Below are positions 55,181 to 63,193 of a stretch of 64,000 nucleotides of DNA, in pieces. Made by a program: the position numbers and the translations under genes. Within the stretch, counting starts at the first letter, position 1. The number at the start of each line of letters is the position of its first letter. Below the pieces are notes generated by a model. It did not search any database. It worked only from the letters and a program-made list of their open reading frames with translations, and was not told the origin of the DNA. This DNA comes from Streptosporangium sp. NBC_01755 (GTDB taxonomy: Bacteria > Actinomycetota > Actinomycetes > Streptosporangiales > Streptosporangiaceae). The stretch is from positions 5,084,001-5,148,000 of the forward strand of contig NZ_CP109131.1 in the NCBI RefSeq assembly GCF_035917995.1. Direction: 5' to 3'.

Positions 55181-55660
55181 GCAGGGCGATCGCCGCGTCC
55201 ACCGCACCGCCCGTCAGCGCACCGCCCGTCAGCGCGGCGGTGACGGTGCGGGAATGCCCGTCAGCGCGGCGGTGACGGTGCGGGAATGCCCGTCAGCGCG
55301 GCGGTGACGGTGCGGGAATGCCCGTCAGCGCGGCGGTGACGGTGCGGGAATGCCCGTCAGCGCGGCGGTGACGGTGCGGGAATGCCCGTCAGCGCGGCGG
55401 TGACGGTGCGGGAATGCCCGTCAGCGCGGCGGTGACGGTGCGGGAATGCCCGTCAGCGCGGCGGTGACGGTGCGGGAATGCCCGTCAGCGCGGCGGTGAC
55501 GGTGCGGGAATGCCCGTCAGCGCGGCGGTGACGGTGCGGGAATGCCCGTCAGCGCGCCGCCGAACAGCGTGGCGATGACGGTGACCGCCGGGGTCACGTC
55601 CACCGAGTGCCTCATCACCCGGGGATGGATCAGGTAGTTCTCGACGTACGGGACACCGGC
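55140..55660 (-). pseudogene. AI-2E family transporter remnant split by a minisatellite
   Basis: Two pieces of the C-terminus of an AI-2E/PerM-type transporter are readable on the minus strand. The first, about 55650 to 55550, reads YVENYLIHPRVMRHSVDVTP and VTVIATLFGGALTGI. The second, 55223 to the TGA at 55140, reads GGAVDAAIALLIREVVIPRQ followed by ARQ. Between them lie ten 32-bp repeats that shift frame and introduce stops. The N-terminal 200-300 residues are absent upstream. The sequence is therefore a doubly damaged gene. Family recognition comes from the VENYLIHPRVM and DVTPAVTVIA signatures. Confidence 0.7.
55224..55556. repeat. 32-bp tandem minisatellite, 10 full copies
   Basis: Identical 32-bp units begin every 32 bases from 55224 to 55512, with a partial unit at 55544-55556; the core includes GCCCGTCAGCGCGGCGGTGA. 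There are no spacers, so it is not a CRISPR. The unit derives from the transporter's own codons for GALTGIP. 32 is not a multiple of three, so each copy changes frame. Confidence 0.97.
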
Positions 55661-55882
55661 GGGTGCTGCGCGCGGATCGGGCCCCCGGAGGGCGGGACCG
55701 GCTCCTGACTCGGGGCGGGAGCCCCAGGGTCGTCGGACACCGGTGACGCTTCGGGGACGACCGCTCCTGACTGTGGGTAAGGGGGTAGGTAAGCGGGGCG
55801 GTAGACGGGAAGAAAGCCTGGTGACCGTGAAGGTCGCCAGGCTCTCGACAGCCGTCGTCAACGCCCCGGAGTCAGCGGCTGC

Positions 55883-57163
55883 CTATTCCTGCCACCACTC
55901 CGCGTCGTCGTCCTTCTCCGCTCTGGCGGGAGTCGGAACCGGCTTCTCGGCGCCGTTGGTGGCGGCGGGGATGGCCGGCTTCGGCGGGGCCGCGGCGATC
56001 GCGGGCTCCGGGTCGGCGGCCGGGAGCGGCGCGCCACCGAGCAGCTGGCGCAGCTGGGCGAGGTGGCTGGTGATGCTGTCGCGCTGGCGGGTCAGTTCGT
56101 CGACCTGGCGCTGGGCGACGGAGCGGCTCCGCTCGGACTCCGACTTGGCCTCGGAGACGATGGACTCGGCGCTCGACTTGGCCTCGGACACGACCTGGTC
56201 GGCGTTCTTACGCGCGTTGGCCAGCAGCTGCTTGGCGTGCGTGTCGGCCTCACGGCGGGTCTGCTCGGCCTGCTGGGTGGCCTTGGTGGCGCGCTGCTCG
56301 GCGGTGGCCGCACGCTGCTCGGCCTCGGCGACCAGCTTCTGGGTGGCGGCCTGCGCCGTGGCGTGGCGCTCGGCCTCCTGGCGCTCGGCCTCCTCGCGCC
56401 GGGCGGCGAGCTGGATCTCGAACTCCGCCTCGTCCTGGGCCCGCTTGGCCTCGGACTCCTCAAGCACCCGCTGGGCCTGGGCGCGCATCTCGTCGGCCTG
56501 GCGCTTGGCGGTGGTGAGGACCTCATCGCGCTCACGCTTGGTCGAGGCGCGCAGCTGGGCCACCTCGCGCTCGGTGGTGGTGCGCAGCTTGGCGATCTCG
56601 CGCTCGGCGTCGGCGCGCTTCTCGGCCACCTCGTGGTCGGCGGTGGCCCGCAGCTTGGAGACCTCGCGCTCGGTGGTGGCGGTCAGCTCGTCGGCCTCGC
56701 GGCGGGCGGTCGAGCGGATCTCCTCGGCCTCGCGCTCCGCGGTGGTGCGCATCTCGTCGACCTCGCGGGTGGCGAGGGCGCGCTTCTCCGCGGCCTCGTT
56801 CTCAGCGGCGGCGCGCAGGTCGGCGGCCTCGACCTTGGACGCCGCCTTGATCTCGTTCGCCTCGGACCTGGCTGCCTGGACCAGTTCGGTGGCCTGCTCC
56901 TCCGCCAGGCGGAGCAGTTGCTCGATCCGGGCGCCGAGGCCGGAGTAGGTCGGACGCTCCTGCTCCTGAAGCTGGCGTTGGGAGTCGGACAGATCCCGCT
57001 GCAGGCCCTGAACCTGCTCACGGGACTGCCGAAGCTCACCGTCGATTTGCTTCAGATGGTCGTGGACCTGGTGCCGGTCATAGCCACGGAGCACCACGTC
57101 GAATTCCCGAGCGGGGGCGTCTTCAAAGAAATTGTTGAGCTGGGCGTCGATGTCGGACTGCAT
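55883..57163 (-). CDS. FilP/Scy-type coiled-coil protein with DivIVA-like start
   Basis: A 426-residue protein. The N-terminal DivIVA-like segment is FDVVLRGYDRHQVHDHLKQI; after a helix comes PTYSGLGARIEQLLRLAEEQA, which closely matches Streptomyces FilP, then about 300 residues of Ala/Glu/Arg coiled coil, QRDSITSHLAQLRQLLGG, and a Pro-rich tail. FilP and Scy organise the hyphal tip and an intermediate-filament-like network, and are coded beside the methylmalonyl-CoA epimerase in Streptomyces, as here. Only one such gene exists here, with a length between FilP and Scy. ATG 57163 is chosen by the conserved start; ATG 57223 is an alternative. Confidence 0.82.
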   Translation of the reverse strand: MQSDIDAQLNNFFEDAPAREFDVVLRGYDRHQVHDHLKQIDGELRQSREQVQGLQRDLSDSQRQLQEQERPTYSGLGARIEQLLRLAEEQATELVQAARSEANEIKAASKVEAADLRAAAENEAAEKRALATREVDEMRTTAEREAEEIRSTARREADELTATTEREVSKLRATADHEVAEKRADAEREIAKLRTTTEREVAQLRASTKRERDEVLTTAKRQADEMRAQAQRVLEESEAKRAQDEAEFEIQLAARREEAERQEAERHATAQAATQKLVAEAEQRAATAEQRATKATQQAEQTRREADTHAKQLLANARKNADQVVSEAKSSAESIVSEAKSESERSRSVAQRQVDELTRQRDSITSHLAQLRQLLGGAPLPAADPEPAIAAAPPKPAIPAATNGAEKPVPTPARAEKDDDAEWWQE

Positions 57164-57321
57164 GGAGGCTCGATCCTGGGTTGTCGAGACGGCTACACGG
57201 GCCGGACGGGGGGTTTCAGGCATCCGAAGCGGGAGCCGGGGCGGGATCCACGTCCGGTGGTACGCCAGCGTACTCCGCCGTTGCCGAGTTGGCGGTCTCG
57301 TCCGACTTTATGCGCGACTTG

Positions 57322-57783
57322 TTACGTATCAGCGTTTCTTGCATTCGACATGGTCCCAGCTTGCCTTTCCGGAGCCTGGACGAGTTCGGTAAGCATTCCG
57401 CCCACGTCTTTGGGGTGAAGAAAGGCGATGGACGAACCCATGGAGCCGTGGCGCGGCCGTTCGTCGAGCAACCGGATTCCCCTGCCACCGATCGTCTCCA
57501 GGGTCTGCACGACATCCGGAACGCCGAAGGCGACATGATGAACGCCTTCCCCGCGCTTCGCGAGAAATTTGCCGACCGGCGTGTCGGGGGCGAGCGGTTC
57601 GAGGAGCTGGATGTAAGACCCACCGCCCTCACCGTCGGCGATGTGCAGCATCGCCTCCTTCACCCCCTGCTCGGCGTTCACCTCGCGGGCCACCACCGTA
57701 AGTTCGAAAGTCTGTTCGAAAAAAGAGATCTTCTCTTCAAGGTTGTGACAGGCGATTCCCACATGGTCGATGCGCATGAACAT
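57322..57783 (-). CDS. mce: Methylmalonyl-CoA epimerase
   Basis: Interconverts the R and S forms of methylmalonyl-CoA, feeding a B12-dependent mutase. It has 153 residues of the glyoxalase/VOC fold: [20 protein letters not shown] (metal histidine), [31 protein letters not shown] and the glutamate region [16 protein letters not shown]. The ATG at 57783 follows GGAGG at eight bases; ATG 57777 is possible. It is divergent from the thiolase gene. Confidence 0.92.
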   Translation of the reverse strand: MFMRIDHVGIACHNLEEKISFFEQTFELTVVAREVNAEQGVKEAMLHIADGEGGGSYIQLLEPLAPDTPVGKFLAKRGEGVHHVAFGVPDVVQTLETIGGRGIRLLDERPRHGSMGSSIAFLHPKDVGGMLTELVQAPERQAGTMSNARNADT

Positions 57784-57868
57784 AGGGCCATCCTCCTTCA
57801 AGGTCACCAAGGTACTCACGGGTATGGTTGCAAAGTCGTTCCAAGCTCTGTCAGGGAGGCCCCCTGTT

Positions 57869-59056
57869 ATGTCCGTTTCCGTCATCGTCGCCGGGGCTCG
57901 AACCCCCATCGGCCGCCTGCTCGGCTCGCTGTCCGGCCTGTCGGCCGTCGAGCTGGGCGGCATCGCCATCAAAGCCGCGTTGGAGCGTTCCGGCGTCGCT
58001 CCGGAGGCGGTGCAGTACGTGATCATGGGACAGGTGCTCCAGGCGGGGGCAGGTCAGATGCCCTCCCGCCAGGCCGCCGTCGCCGCGGGCATCCCGATGA
58101 CCGTGCCGTCCCTGACGATCAACAAGGTCTGCCTCTCCGGCCTGGACGCCATCGCCCTGGCCGACCAGCTCATCCGGGCAGGTGAGTTCGACATCGTGGT
58201 CGCGGGCGGCATGGAGTCCATGTCGAACGCCCCGCACCTGCTGCCCGGCCTGCGCAAGGGAGTGAAGTACGGCGCCGCCGGCATCATCGACTCGATGGCC
58301 TTCGACGGCCTCACCGACGCCTACGACCAGGTGGCCATGGGCGAGTCCACCGAGCGGCACAACGCGCGCTTCGGCCTGACCCGCCAGGAGCAGGACGAGT
58401 ACTCCGCCCGCTCCCACGCGCTCGCCGCCGCCGGGATCAAGAACGGGACCTTCGACGACGAGATCGTGCCGGTGGCGATCCCGCAGCGCAAGGGCGAGCC
58501 TACGGTCCTCTCCGCCGACGAGGGCGTGCGCGGGGACACCACGGCCGAGGCCCTGTCGCGGCTGCGACCGGCGTTCGCGAAGGACGGCACGATCACCGCC
58601 GGGTCCGCCTCGCAGATCTCCGACGGCGCCTGCGCCGTCGTCGTGATGTCCAAGGCCAAGGCCGAGGAGCTCGGCCTTGACTGGCTGGCTGAGATCGGCG
58701 CCCACGGCAACGTCGCCGGGCCCGACAACTCGCTCCAGTCCCAGCCGGCCAACGCGATCAAGCATGCCCTCGGCAAGCAGGGGCTCGTCGCCGGTGACCT
58801 CGACCTGCTGGAGATCAATGAGGCCTTCGCCCAGGTGGTCCTCCAGTCGGTCAAGGAGCTGGACGTTCCCCTCGACAAAGTCAACGTCAACGGCGGCGGC
58901 ATCGCGGTCGGCCACCCGATCGGCGCCTCCGGCGCCCGCATCGTCCTCGCCCTCGCCCACGAGCTCAGGCGCAGGGGCGGCGGCCTCGGCGCGGCCGGCC
59001 TCTGCGGCGGCGGCGGGCAGGGTGACGCTCTGATCATCCGCATTCCATCGGCATGA
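57869..59056 (+). CDS. Acetyl-CoA C-acetyltransferase (thiolase)
   Basis: Condenses or cleaves acetoacetyl-CoA. It has 395 residues. The nucleophilic cysteine is C88 in [10 protein letters not shown], the histidine is in [15 protein letters not shown] and the second cysteine in [11 protein letters not shown]. The ATG follows GGGAGG. The stop overlaps meaB (ATGA). The same thiolase-MeaB pair is known in Streptomyces; it links C4 units with the acyl-CoA mutase pathway. Confidence 0.93.
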   Translation: MSVSVIVAGARTPIGRLLGSLSGLSAVELGGIAIKAALERSGVAPEAVQYVIMGQVLQAGAGQMPSRQAAVAAGIPMTVPSLTINKVCLSGLDAIALADQLIRAGEFDIVVAGGMESMSNAPHLLPGLRKGVKYGAAGIIDSMAFDGLTDAYDQVAMGESTERHNARFGLTRQEQDEYSARSHALAAAGIKNGTFDDEIVPVAIPQRKGEPTVLSADEGVRGDTTAEALSRLRPAFAKDGTITAGSASQISDGACAVVVMSKAKAEELGLDWLAEIGAHGNVAGPDNSLQSQPANAIKHALGKQGLVAGDLDLLEINEAFAQVVLQSVKELDVPLDKVNVNGGGIAVGHPIGASGARIVLALAHELRRRGGGLGAAGLCGGGGQGDALIIRIPSA

Positions 59057-59997
59057 CCTCGGAGGTCTCCGACCTGGTCGCGACGGTCAGGGAAGGCCGG
59101 CCCCGGGCCGTGGCCCGGTTGATCTCCATGGTCGAGAACGGTTCCCCCGGGCTCAGGGAGATCACCGAGCTGCTCTGCGCCGACCGGCCGCACCGGGCCC
59201 GGATCATCGGCCTCACCGGCCCTCCCGGTGTCGGCAAGTCGACTTCCACCGGGATGCTGGTCCACGCGTTCCGCGGGCGGGACATGAGGGTAGGCGTGCT
59301 CGCCGTCGACCCTTCCTCACCGTTCACCGGCGGGGCGCTGCTGGGCGACCGGGTCCGGATGCAGGACCACGCCACCGATCCGGACGTGTTCATCAGGTCG
59401 ATGGCGAGCCGGGGGCACCTGGGCGGGCTGTCGTGGGCCGCGCCCCAGGCGCTGCGCGTCCTGGAAGCGGCCGGTTGCGAGGTCATCCTCGTCGAGACCG
59501 TCGGTGTCGGCCAGGCGGAGGTCGACATCGCCTCGCTGGCCGACACCACGGTCGTGCTGCTCGCCCCGGGGATGGGCGACGGCATCCAGGCGGCCAAGGC
59601 GGGCATCCTGGAGATCGCCGACGTGTTCGTGGTGAACAAGGCCGACCGCGAGGACGTCCAGGCCACGATTCGCGAGCTCCGCAACATGATCGCCCTGGTC
59701 GAGCGGCCATGGAGGCCGCCGATCGTGCCGACCGTGGCGATTCGGGGGGAAGGGGGCGAGGAGGTGGTCGCGGCCCTCGACGGCCACCTGACCTATTTGG
59801 AGGAGTCGGGAGAGCTCGCCCGCCGCCGCCACGCCAGGGCCAGGGACGAGATCGAGGCGATCGCCCTCACCGCCCTGCGCTCCCGCTTCGCCCACCTGCA
59901 CGGAGACCGGCGCCTCGACGCCCTCGCCACCCGCGTCCTGGACGCGGAACTCGACCCCTACACCGCGGCGGACGAGCTTCTGACGGCCGTGGGCTGA
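59053..59997 (+). CDS. meaB: MeaB-type GTPase chaperone of B12-dependent mutase
   Basis: G3E-family GTPase (ArgK/MeaB) that gates cofactor loading and protects AdoCbl mutases. It has 314 residues. P-loop [11 protein letters not shown] (about 54-64), [20 protein letters not shown] (switch I), [11 protein letters not shown] (switch II, Walker B) and NKADRED (base recognition) are intact. Start overlaps the thiolase stop by four bases. The mutase gene itself begins 3.2 kb downstream. Confidence 0.94.
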   Translation: MTSEVSDLVATVREGRPRAVARLISMVENGSPGLREITELLCADRPHRARIIGLTGPPGVGKSTSTGMLVHAFRGRDMRVGVLAVDPSSPFTGGALLGDRVRMQDHATDPDVFIRSMASRGHLGGLSWAAPQALRVLEAAGCEVILVETVGVGQAEVDIASLADTTVVLLAPGMGDGIQAAKAGILEIADVFVVNKADREDVQATIRELRNMIALVERPWRPPIVPTVAIRGEGGEEVVAALDGHLTYLEESGELARRRHARARDEIEAIALTALRSRFAHLHGDRRLDALATRVLDAELDPYTAADELLTAVG

Positions 59998-60100
59998 TCC
60001 CACTCCTGCCCGCGCCGCCGCCCGGGGCCGCACCGGACCCGACGGCCGCACCGGACCCGACGGCCGCGCCGGTCACGAAGGGCCGGCACGCGGTGAACGG

Positions 60101-60778
60101 TCAGGTCTCGTCGGCGAACTTGACGGTGACCTTCTCGAAGCCGAGGCCTTTCAGTATGCCCTCAAGCATGATCTTGGTGTTCTGGTCGGCGCGGTTGCGC
60201 AGATCACTGGCCTGAGCGGCTTCGGCGATCTTCTTCTCGGCCAGCACGTAGAGCTCCTGCTGGTCGGAGGGGGAGGAGGACAGGAAATCCTCGACCCGGT
60301 CCAGCAGGCCGCGCTGCTGGGCGTAGACGTAGGAGCGCTTGTTGTCGAGGTTCGGCTTCTCCAACTGGGCGCGGGGCAGCCTGACCGTGACCTCGGTGCG
60401 GTCCCCGGAGACCGTCAGCCCGCCGTTGCCGATGCCGCCGAAGTCGACGTAGGCGTCGACGCCACCGGCACCGACGAAGAGCGTCCGGCTGCCCTTGACC
60501 GCGTCGGGCAGGAAGGCGGCGTCCTTCTCCAGGTCGACCACGACCTGAAAGTTGCCGGTGGCGGCCTCGAAACGGCTGAGGTTGTGAATGGACTCCAGCA
60601 GCACGGGCTGGCTGCGGTCGATCGTGGCCTCACCGAACGGGTTCAACCACGACCAGGTCACGCGAGCGCCCACGACGAGGAGGACCATGACGACGAGCAG
60701 TCCGGCGAGGAAACGCCGGCGACGCCTGCGAGGCGCCGCCGGGGGGGCCTCGGGCGGAGCTTCTTGGGAGGCTTTCAC
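60101..60778 (-). CDS. DUF4230 membrane-anchored protein
   Basis: A 225-residue protein with a basic cytoplasmic start (AAPRRRRRRFLAG), one membrane helix (LLVVMVLLVVGARVTWSWL) and an extracytoplasmic domain with VLLESIHNLSRFEAATGNFQVVVDLEKD, the DUF4230 signature. The function of the family is unknown. The GTG start follows GGAAGGAGAG. It converges with meaB; the spacer has an 18-bp direct repeat (GGCCGCACCGGACCCGAC, about 60033-60070). Confidence 0.82.
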   Translation of the reverse strand: MKASQEAPPEAPPAAPRRRRRRFLAGLLVVMVLLVVGARVTWSWLNPFGEATIDRSQPVLLESIHNLSRFEAATGNFQVVVDLEKDAAFLPDAVKGSRTLFVGAGGVDAYVDFGGIGNGGLTVSGDRTEVTVRLPRAQLEKPNLDNKRSYVYAQQRGLLDRVEDFLSSSPSDQQELYVLAEKKIAEAAQASDLRNRADQNTKIMLEGILKGLGFEKVTVKFADET

Positions 60779-60833
60779 GAAGCTCTCCTTCCCCGGGGGG
60801 CGACCTTCTCACGCCGAGCCTATGCCGATCTTG

Positions 60834-62258
60834 TCAGCCCCGTGGCGACGGCGGCGTGCCGCCTTCGGCGAAGGGGAGGCGCCACGGGGCGGGCGAGCTG
60901 CCCGCCCCGGGCGGTGGCGGGCTGCCGGGTGCCTGGGGGGCGGGGCCTGACCTGGGCTCGGGCCCGGTCGAGGTGCCACCCGCACCCTGCCCCGGGAGGC
61001 CGTACTGCCCTGTCTGGGCGGTCTGCTCGGACTGGCCCCCGAAGTGAGTGCTTTGTAACCGGCAGCCGGTGAAGTCCATGTAGTAGAGCCGGAGCCAGTC
61101 GCGTCGCTGGACGTCTGTGAGCCCCGAGAACCACGCCGCGGCGTATCGGTGCTCCGCGAGCGGCCCACCGGGAAGCGGCTCGCCCCGCAGCCACGCGGCC
61201 ACGATGTCGCGGTAGCCCGCCGCCGGAGTGGCGTCGCACCGCGCGGCCAGGCCGTCGACGAACTCGTCGGCCGCCTTCTCGGCGAACCCCGTGGCCAGAT
61301 CGTCCACGTGGATCGAGATCACGCCCGCGGAGGGGGCGGCAGCGTCACGCCTGGGGTGCTGCTCCACCCGGGAGAACTCCCCGGGGGTCCCGGCCAGCCG
61401 GGAGGCGATCTTGATGAACTCCGAGCCCAGATCGGGTAGTCCGGCGCGCATCCCCGGGTGCACGCAGACCATGATCGGCCATTCCTGGCAGCTGTAGACG
61501 ATCTGCTGGGCCGAGACCGGCTGCTCCTCGGTGAACAGGCGGGCCATGCCGGTCCCCGCCGCCAGCACCGCGATCAGCGCGGCGGCCAGCACCAGCGCCT
61601 GGCGTGTCACGACCGCGGCCCAGCCGAGTAGGAGAGCCGCGCTGATCCCCACCAGCCAGAGCGTCTGGTCTGTGAACGCCGCCGCGTTCAGCCCCTGAAA
61701 CGGGTCGTACGGCTCCCGGGTGGCGGGGGCGAGCCGGTCACCCCAGGTCGGGCCGTGGCACAGCCAGGTGAACAGGCTGTAGCAGCCGAGCCCGGCCAGG
61801 ACCGGCGTGATCGTCCACGGCATCAGCCAGCCGGTGACCCAGCCGATGACGACGTACAGTGCCAGCCCGGCCACGCCCATCACCAGGCCGCTGGGCAGCA
61901 GCCGCCCGGCCTGCTCGGTGATCATGGTTCTGACCGCCAGGACCATGACGGTGGCGGTGAACGCGCCTCCCGTCACCACCAGGATCGCCAGCGGCGCACG
62001 CACCGCCTGCCACGGGGTCAGCGATCGGCCGCCCGTTCCACGCCGCCTGCGCACCGCCACCCACGCGGCGAACGCGGCCGCCACCGGGCCGGTCAACCGG
62101 AGCGAGCCGATCACCGCGACGACGATGTTCTCCCACGCGCTGACACCGGGAACCAGGACGCTCCACGCCGCGACCACCCCGAGCACGAGCAGGATGGCGA
62201 CCGCCATCAACCCACTCTGCTGGAGTTCCTCGCGTGAAACGCCCCTGTGCTCACGCAC
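60834..62258 (-). CDS. Polytopic membrane protein with C-terminal soluble domain
   Basis: A 474-residue protein with seven or eight hydrophobic segments in the first 260 residues (MAVAILLVLGVVAAWSVLV, GVAGLALYVVIGWVTGWLM, LVGISAALLLGWAAVV). They are followed by an outside-facing domain of about 150 residues beginning YSCQEWPIMVCVHPGM, and a Pro/Gly-rich end. The C-x..-PxVCVHP pattern recalls a poorly characterised group of actinobacterial membrane proteins often coded with ABC exporters or peptides; I cannot name it with confidence. The GTG at 62258 overlaps a 29-codon ORF; ATG 62207 is the alternative start. Confidence 0.65.
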   Translation of the reverse strand: MREHRGVSREELQQSGLMAVAILLVLGVVAAWSVLVPGVSAWENIVVAVIGSLRLTGPVAAAFAAWVAVRRRRGTGGRSLTPWQAVRAPLAILVVTGGAFTATVMVLAVRTMITEQAGRLLPSGLVMGVAGLALYVVIGWVTGWLMPWTITPVLAGLGCYSLFTWLCHGPTWGDRLAPATREPYDPFQGLNAAAFTDQTLWLVGISAALLLGWAAVVTRQALVLAAALIAVLAAGTGMARLFTEEQPVSAQQIVYSCQEWPIMVCVHPGMRAGLPDLGSEFIKIASRLAGTPGEFSRVEQHPRRDAAAPSAGVISIHVDDLATGFAEKAADEFVDGLAARCDATPAAGYRDIVAAWLRGEPLPGGPLAEHRYAAAWFSGLTDVQRRDWLRLYYMDFTGCRLQSTHFGGQSEQTAQTGQYGLPGQGAGGTSTGPEPRSGPAPQAPGSPPPPGAGSSPAPWRLPFAEGGTPPSPRG

Positions 62259-62340
62259 CGGTGGGCGTGGTGAGAACCCACGCCGAGCCGGTGTAGCCGA
62301 AGTGCGTCCGGCGTTCGAACGCCGTCAAGTTGTCGTTCAT
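62251..62340 (-). CDS. 29-residue ORF overlapping the membrane protein gene
   Basis: A strong GGGGGGTG ribosome site lies about seven bases before ATG (62340). The peptide MNDNLTAFERRTHFGYTGSA plus WVLTTPTGA ends at TGA 62251, eight bases into the next gene. Signal for translation is better than that of the membrane gene itself. It could be a small functional peptide or a leader that couples translation; no known family. Confidence 0.45.
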   Translation of the reverse strand: MNDNLTAFERRTHFGYTGSAWVLTTPTGA

Positions 62341-62561
62341 CAAGCACCCCCCGTGCCGTGAATGTGCGGATGCCGGTCCCCTCGGCACCGGTCCGGCTCG
62401 CGTCCCCCGCAGGCCGGACTGAGTCAGCGTGGCCACTTGGCCACGGCCTCACCATTCGATGTGGGAACCATAACGGAGCGTGACGTTTGGCGTCCGGGTT
62501 CTTGGTGAAGCCATCAGTCTGGTGACTCTACGTATATGGGCGAACCGGGATGAGGTCGCGC

Positions 62562-62567
62562 TACCGT
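62562..62567 (+). promoter_or_regulatory. -10 element of the MarR gene (leaderless)
   Basis: TACCGT ends six bases before GTG 62574; no Shine-Dalgarno sequence is present. Confidence 0.4.
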
Positions 62568-62573
62568 AGCCCT

Positions 62574-63080
62574 GTGGTTACAGGTCGGCTGAATCTCCCG
62601 TTTGACCCCATCGAACGTGCCGCGGAGACGTGGCGCGTTCACTTCGGGCCCTCCTCGGCCATGGCCGCCGTCACATCGATCATGAGAGCGCATCAGATCC
62701 TGCTGTCGCAACTGGACACGCTGCTCAAACCGCATGACTTGACCTTCGCCCGGTACGAGGCCCTGGTGCTGCTGACCTTCAGCAGGACTGGAGCGCTGCC
62801 GCTTTCCAGGATCGGTGAGCGTCTGATGGTCCATCCCACGAGCGTGACCAACACCGTGAGCCGCCTGGAACGTGCCGGTCTGGTACGCCGCATGCCCAAC
62901 CCCCAGGACGGCCGGGGGGTGCTCGCCGAGATCACCGACCGGGGCCGGGAGGTCGCCCGCGGGGCGACCGCCGACCTGATGGAGGCCGACTTCGCCATGC
63001 CCATGTACGGCGAGGAGGACCTGGAGCAGATGTTCGGCCTCCTCAGAACCCTCCGCGTCGCCGCCGGCGATTTCCAGTAA
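62574..63080 (+). CDS. MarR-family transcriptional regulator
   Basis: A 168-residue regulator: dimerisation helix (AAETWRVHFGPSSAMAAVTS), then winged helix LSRIGERLMVHPTSVTNTVSRLERAGLVRR and wing MPNPQDGRGVLAEITDRG. A MarR gene of this type is coded near the isobutyryl-CoA mutase large-subunit gene in Streptomyces as well, making control of the acyl-CoA mutase next door likely. The GTG at 62574 is chosen because of the -10 hexamer just upstream; the open frame before it is unsupported. Confidence 0.88.
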   Translation: MVTGRLNLPFDPIERAAETWRVHFGPSSAMAAVTSIMRAHQILLSQLDTLLKPHDLTFARYEALVLLTFSRTGALPLSRIGERLMVHPTSVTNTVSRLERAGLVRRMPNPQDGRGVLAEITDRGREVARGATADLMEADFAMPMYGEEDLEQMFGLLRTLRVAAGDFQ

Positions 63081-63193
63081 GTGCTGATGGCGAGTTGTGC
63101 GGCCTCACGTCGGCCAAGAATTAGTAGGGCGTCCTAGTATTTGAGGGAGGCCACAAGCCGGGTGTGAGCCGCTGCCGTACAAGGGGGTTGGCC

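Noticed and set aside
55224-55556. Possible CRISPR array
   Set aside because: The 32-bp units are head-to-tail without spacers and derive from transporter codons; no cas genes are nearby.
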